This document shows, piece after piece, positions 61,501 to 64,000 of a stretch of DNA of 64,000 bases. The stretch spans positions 372,001 to 436,000 of the forward strand of contig CAVPZG010000004.1 of the NCBI GenBank assembly GCA_963710205.1. The letters run 5' to 3'. Made by a program: the position numbers and the translations under genes. Each line of letters begins with the position of its first letter. Positions within the stretch are counted from its first letter, which is position 1. The notes under the pieces were generated by a model that did not search any database, had not been told where the DNA came from, and worked only from the letters and a program-made list of their open reading frames with translations. The stretch comes from Pacificimonas sp963710205. Its GTDB lineage: Bacteria > Pseudomonadota > Alphaproteobacteria > Sphingomonadales > Sphingomonadaceae.

Positions 61501-61589
61501 TGGTGCGGCCGAGAAGACTCGAACTTCCACGGGCTTTCGCCCACAACGACCTCAACGTTGCGCGTCTACCAATTCCGCCACGGCCGCAC
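61501..61589 (-). tRNA. tRNA-Leu (GAG)
   Basis: Minus strand: acceptor GTGCGGC with GCCGCAC, Leu-type D-arm (GTGGCGGAATTGGTAGACGC), anticodon arm CAACG-TTGAGGT-CGTTG giving GAG, long variable arm (GGGC-GAAA-GCCC), T-arm with TTCGAGT, and an encoded CCA (61501-61503). 89 nt with CCA. Confidence 0.97.
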
Positions 61590-61707
61590 GGGGATAGATC
61601 GGTGAGCGCGGGTGCGCGCCACCGGGTAGGGCGCGGCCATTAGCAAAAGCCCTTGAGGGCCGCAAGCGAAGTTGCAGGGGTTCGGAAAAATCCATTAACT
61701 ACAATTG

Positions 61708-61751
61708 TTAAGAATGAATTTACCTTGACCAGGTGGTTAATGCGCCGTTAG
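61708..61751 (+). promoter_or_regulatory. Two CtrA-like half-matched sites
   Basis: TTAA-N7-TTTA (61708-61722) and TTAA-N7-TTAG (61737-61751), each one base away from the CtrA box TTAA-N7-TTAA, in an AT-rich patch just before the small secreted-protein gene. A palindrome ACAATTGT is adjacent (61701-61708). Weak evidence. Confidence 0.3.
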
Positions 61752-61761
61752 CCATGTTGCC

Positions 61762-61992
61762 ATGCTGACAAGGCTCGCCCTGTTTTCGGTTCTGCTGGGG
61801 ACGGCGACGTCCGCCCAAGGAACAACCGCAACGGGAAACGCGTCGGTGGAGCTTGTCGAAGCGGCCACGATGGTTCGCGAGGATGAGGGCGTGACGATCG
61901 AAACACCCCTGTTCGTCCATCTGCACGAAGCCGTGCGGCCCGTGGCCGATGATGCCGGGCTGGCGGTCTGGACGTTGGCCGAGTTCGAATGA
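61762..61992 (+). CDS. Small exported hypothetical protein (76 aa)
   Basis: 76 aa with a clear signal peptide (MLTRLALFSVLLGTATSAQG); the mature part is about 56 residues, acidic, ending LAVWTLAEFE, with no Cys. I recognise no family. The coding look is moderate and the signal peptide is the best support. It stands alone, with an AT-rich upstream patch. Confidence 0.6.
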   Translation: MLTRLALFSVLLGTATSAQGTTATGNASVELVEAATMVREDEGVTIETPLFVHLHEAVRPVADDAGLAVWTLAEFE

Positions 61993-63408
61993 AGATCCAG
62001 AAAAGGGGACGATATGGCTTGCATACCGAACCCCTCGAAATGTCTGTTTTCGACCCAATCAGTCATGGTCGTTCGCGAATCAGCATCCTGCACTGAAACC
62101 GGTTCGACTGGCGACGCATCTCTCACGGAATGCCTGAGGCAGATCGACAGCTTCCCGTCAAGCCTCCTCCGTGCGGCCAGATGATACTCGGCAGAGTCGA
62201 TTCCACTTTTTGCTGCCGGAGAGAAGCTGCACAGAGGTCGCTGATGAGTGGCCATTCACGATCCCTCGACGCGTCAGGTCAAGTGCGACGCATGACGCAG
62301 GAGCTTCGAGTCAGCTCCTGCCTGTCCGCCATGCAAGGATCGGAGGTTCGTGCTTATCGAGCCAGAGTCTCGAAGGTTCGCGCCGCTCAAGTCAGCCAGC
62401 GATTCTGAAGCTGGTCTTCGACCGCAAGGCCGTCGCACGCTGGAAATCTTGAAGGTCACGCCAGCGTCTCAACGCAGCGACGCGCAGACCTGCGACATCT
62501 GCACGGTCGTGCTACGCCAGATCGTCGAGCGTTCTGATCTCCCTCGTAGCGATCAGCTGCGATCGACCAGTGAACGCATGCGCCTGACGATGAAGTCGAG
62601 CCGTTACTCTGTCAAAGGCTACTCGAGGCGAGCTTCGGTCAGCGCAGGCAGCTTCGCAGATCGCGGCGATCCCTTTGGCATGGCCGTTGACCAGCATCCG
62701 TCAGCGACGAGCACTGCGCAGCGGCGCAACGCTCGCTACATCGTTTGCGTGTTCGGCAAGGTCAGCCGGGTAGCTGATCGAGGTTCAGCGATGCAGGACA
62801 TCGGGACGATCCAGTTCGAGACGCCGGAGGCAAGCTCGCCAGCTTGGAAGCTTGCCGATCTCATCACATTCTCAATGCGCAGCAGGCAATCGATAGCAGA
62901 TTCGACTCGGCAGCTGACGCAGCACCGTCGCGTCGAACCGTGATCCGCAGTGACCCAGACCGGACCTGACGCTGCCACCGGTTAGCTTGCCGGCCGTCAT
63001 TGAGGCTTTGCAACAGGTCGCGGCGAGTATGCGTCAGGATAGCTGATTGGATCAGCAGTCGTTATCGGTTGCCCAGCCTCAGTAGACTCGGCAGTGGAAT
63101 CGCTGCGGGTCTATCCGCCGTGTCCGATATTCAAGCGCGAGGCATCTCTCGAGATTGATTGCTGATCCAGAGTCGTTCAGCGCAAACTTGGAAGAAGCCG
63201 CCATTCAGCAAACCACCCCCAAGCTGACACTGGCGCCTATGTTTCTGATCTACCGGTTATCGCATTTGGCTTTTGCTGGAAATCAGAACCGTCGCCACGC
63301 CAAAGGGCGCGGTCCATCTCCTGCAATCGCCATTTGACGGATAGAGGAGATGGATCCCGGCCTTCGCCGGAATGACGGATTTTTATCCGGCAATCCGCGC
63401 GCTTATGT
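61993..63408 (+). other. 1.4-kb region without a convincing gene, rich in short inverted repeats
   Basis: ORFs here (the longest at 62350-62943, 197 codons) are Ser/Arg-rich, have no recognisable motif and no good ribosome site. Perfect hairpins: CAGGAGCT ... AGCTCCTG at 62298-62320, GGCAAGCT ... AGCTTGCC at 62829-62856, GCTGAT-TGG-ATCAGC at 63042-63056, palindrome TCTCGAGA near 63146-63155. Local GC looks somewhat lower than in the flanking genes. It could be decayed coding sequence, a structured RNA, or a nucleoid/segregation-related region. The repeat at 63349 closes it. Confidence 0.5.
63349..63378. repeat. Dispersed repeat, single right arm
   Basis: ATGGATCCCGGCCTTCGCCG continuing GAATGACGG, nearly identical to the arm at 3919-3938. 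CCATCTCCT at about 63317 and AGGAGATGG at about 63344 form an inner hairpin as in the 3850 copy. It lies just downstream of the carD stop. Confidence 0.75.
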
Positions 63409-63984
63409 TCAGGCGGCTTCGGCGGTTTCGTCCTCGTTCGCAGCCTTGGCGGCTGCCTTTGCCGCCGCGGCGGCCTTCTTGACGAGCACGCCGACGATCT
63501 TGTCCTGCGCCTTTTCCTCGTCCGTGCCTTCGAGCGCGGCGAGTTCGCGGGCGAGGCGGCCAATCGCAGCCTCGAAGATCTGGCGTTCGGAATAGGACTG
63601 TTCCGGCTGGTCGTCGCCGCGGTGCAGGTCGCGCACGACCTCCGCAATGGACACGAGGTCACCCGAATTGATCTTCGCTTCATATTCCTGCGCGCGGCGC
63701 GACCACATCGTGCGCTTGACCTTGGGCTTGCCCTTCAGCGTGGTCATCGCATCGGCGAGGGTCGCCTGGCTGGAAAGCTTCCGCATGCCGACGGTTTCCG
63801 CCTTCATGGTCGGAACGCGCAGCGTCATTTTTTCCTTCTCGAAACGAAGAACGTAGAGTTCCAGCGCTTCACCGGCAATTTCGGTTTTCTGGATTTCCAT
63901 GACGCGCCCGACGCCATGTTTTGGATACACGACGAAGTCGCCGGCCGAAAAACTGAGGGAAGGGGTGGTCTTCTTGGCTGCCAT
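63409..63984 (-). CDS. carD: CarD-family RNA polymerase-binding regulator (CdnL)
   Basis: 191 aa. N-terminal Tudor-like RNAP-interaction domain (FSAGDFVVYPKHGVGRVMEI ... LELYVLRFEKEKMTLRVPTM), then a helical DNA-interacting domain (VKRTMWSRRAQEYEAKINSG with the conserved Trp, then LVSIAEVVRDLHR), and a long Ala/Lys tail (KKAAAAAKAAAKAA). CdnL stabilises open complexes at rRNA and other growth promoters. The start at 63984 is MAAKKTTPSLSF; upstream sequence runs off the window. Confidence 0.95.
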   Translation of the reverse strand: MAAKKTTPSLSFSAGDFVVYPKHGVGRVMEIQKTEIAGEALELYVLRFEKEKMTLRVPTMKAETVGMRKLSSQATLADAMTTLKGKPKVKRTMWSRRAQEYEAKINSGDLVSIAEVVRDLHRGDDQPEQSYSERQIFEAAIGRLARELAALEGTDEEKAQDKIVGVLVKKAAAAAKAAAKAANEDETAEAA

Positions 63985-64000
63985 GTCTGCTCCTGATGCG

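Noticed and set aside
61690..61715. AT-rich palindromic patch considered as a replication origin
   Set aside because: No DnaA boxes, no AT-rich DUE of adequate length and no origin-linked genes nearby.
62350..62943. 197-codon ORF in the region before carD
   Set aside because: Ser/Arg-rich with no motif, no ribosome site and no neighbour in operon; other frames are equally open.

Overview
The window is high-GC DNA from an alphaproteobacterium, most likely Sphingomonadales. The evidence is the gene set (CarD/CdnL, tatABC, lptFG, cpoB-tilS-ftsH, two-subunit KorAB, SIMPL and DUF445 proteins), PEP-CTERM proteins with the PAPAALGL-type tail common in sphingomonads, GGAAC-N16-CGTT promoters of the EcfG general stress sigma factor, and many acyl-CoA enzymes. 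It looks chromosomal: there are no phage genes, insertion sequences, CRISPR arrays or rRNA, and two tRNA genes (Gly-CCC, Leu-GAG).

Layout. 0-8.7 kb: rppH, an esterase, a MATE exporter, a class II HDAC-like deacetylase, korA (frameshifted), a 413-nt gap with a possible small membrane ORF, korB, and a secreted M28 peptidase. 8.7-10.4 kb: an ECF sigma factor, a single-span putative anti-sigma factor and a CnrX/Spy-like periplasmic sensor. 10.5-16.7 kb: class IV aminotransferase, photolyase, tRNA-Gly, thiolase, then a minus-strand run of two TIGR0428x glycosyltransferases, a tiny DUF2256 protein and a class II aldolase. 16.8-22.3 kb: PhoD phosphatase (frameshifted), esterase, MHS-family MFS transporter, acyl-CoA dehydrogenase. 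22.3-23.1 kb: a compact group of stress-linked elements: a 53-aa protein, a candidate C-rich-loop sRNA behind a perfect EcfG promoter, and an entericidin lipoprotein. 23.1-29.9 kb: tatABC, a RodZ-like protein, cpoB, tilS, ftsH, MAPEG. 30.0-39.6 kb: three PEP-CTERM proteins interspersed with an Atm1-type ABC exporter, DUF1499, GST and purL. 39.6-41.4 kb: YhhQ-type transporter, 2Fe-2S ferredoxin, DNA glycosylase. 41.4-49.4 kb: an envelope-lipid block: a Tam41-like CDP-DAG synthase candidate, diacylglycerol kinase, DUF2141, lptF-lptG, fatty-acid hydroxylase, a GNAT protein resembling bacterial ceramide synthase, and an SMP-30 lactonase. 49.4-54.5 kb: a minus-strand catabolic operon (PhyH dioxygenase, CurA-like reductase, enoyl-CoA hydratase, two acyl-CoA dehydrogenases). 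54.5-61.5 kb: SIMPL protein, GlsB/YeaQ protein, RND efflux pair, DUF445. 61.5-64 kb: tRNA-Leu, a small secreted protein, about 1.4 kb of apparently non-coding sequence rich in inverted repeats, and carD.

Most interesting signals. (1) Two of the three PEP-CTERM genes share a near-identical module: a sigma-54 -24/-12 promoter with a 23-bp AAGTGTCGG-N8-ACACT motif centred about 70 bp upstream, as expected for an enhancer-binding regulator such as PrsR. (2) A candidate general-stress sRNA at about 22692-22793 has two hairpins presenting C6 and C8 loops, like Caulobacter GsrN. (3) A bacterial Tam41-like protein is coupled to a lipid kinase. (4) A hydroxylase and a ceramide-synthase-like acyltransferase overlap. 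Two single-base frameshifts (korA, phoD) need checking against reads before they are called biological. All functional calls rest on motif recognition by eye; no database search was possible.
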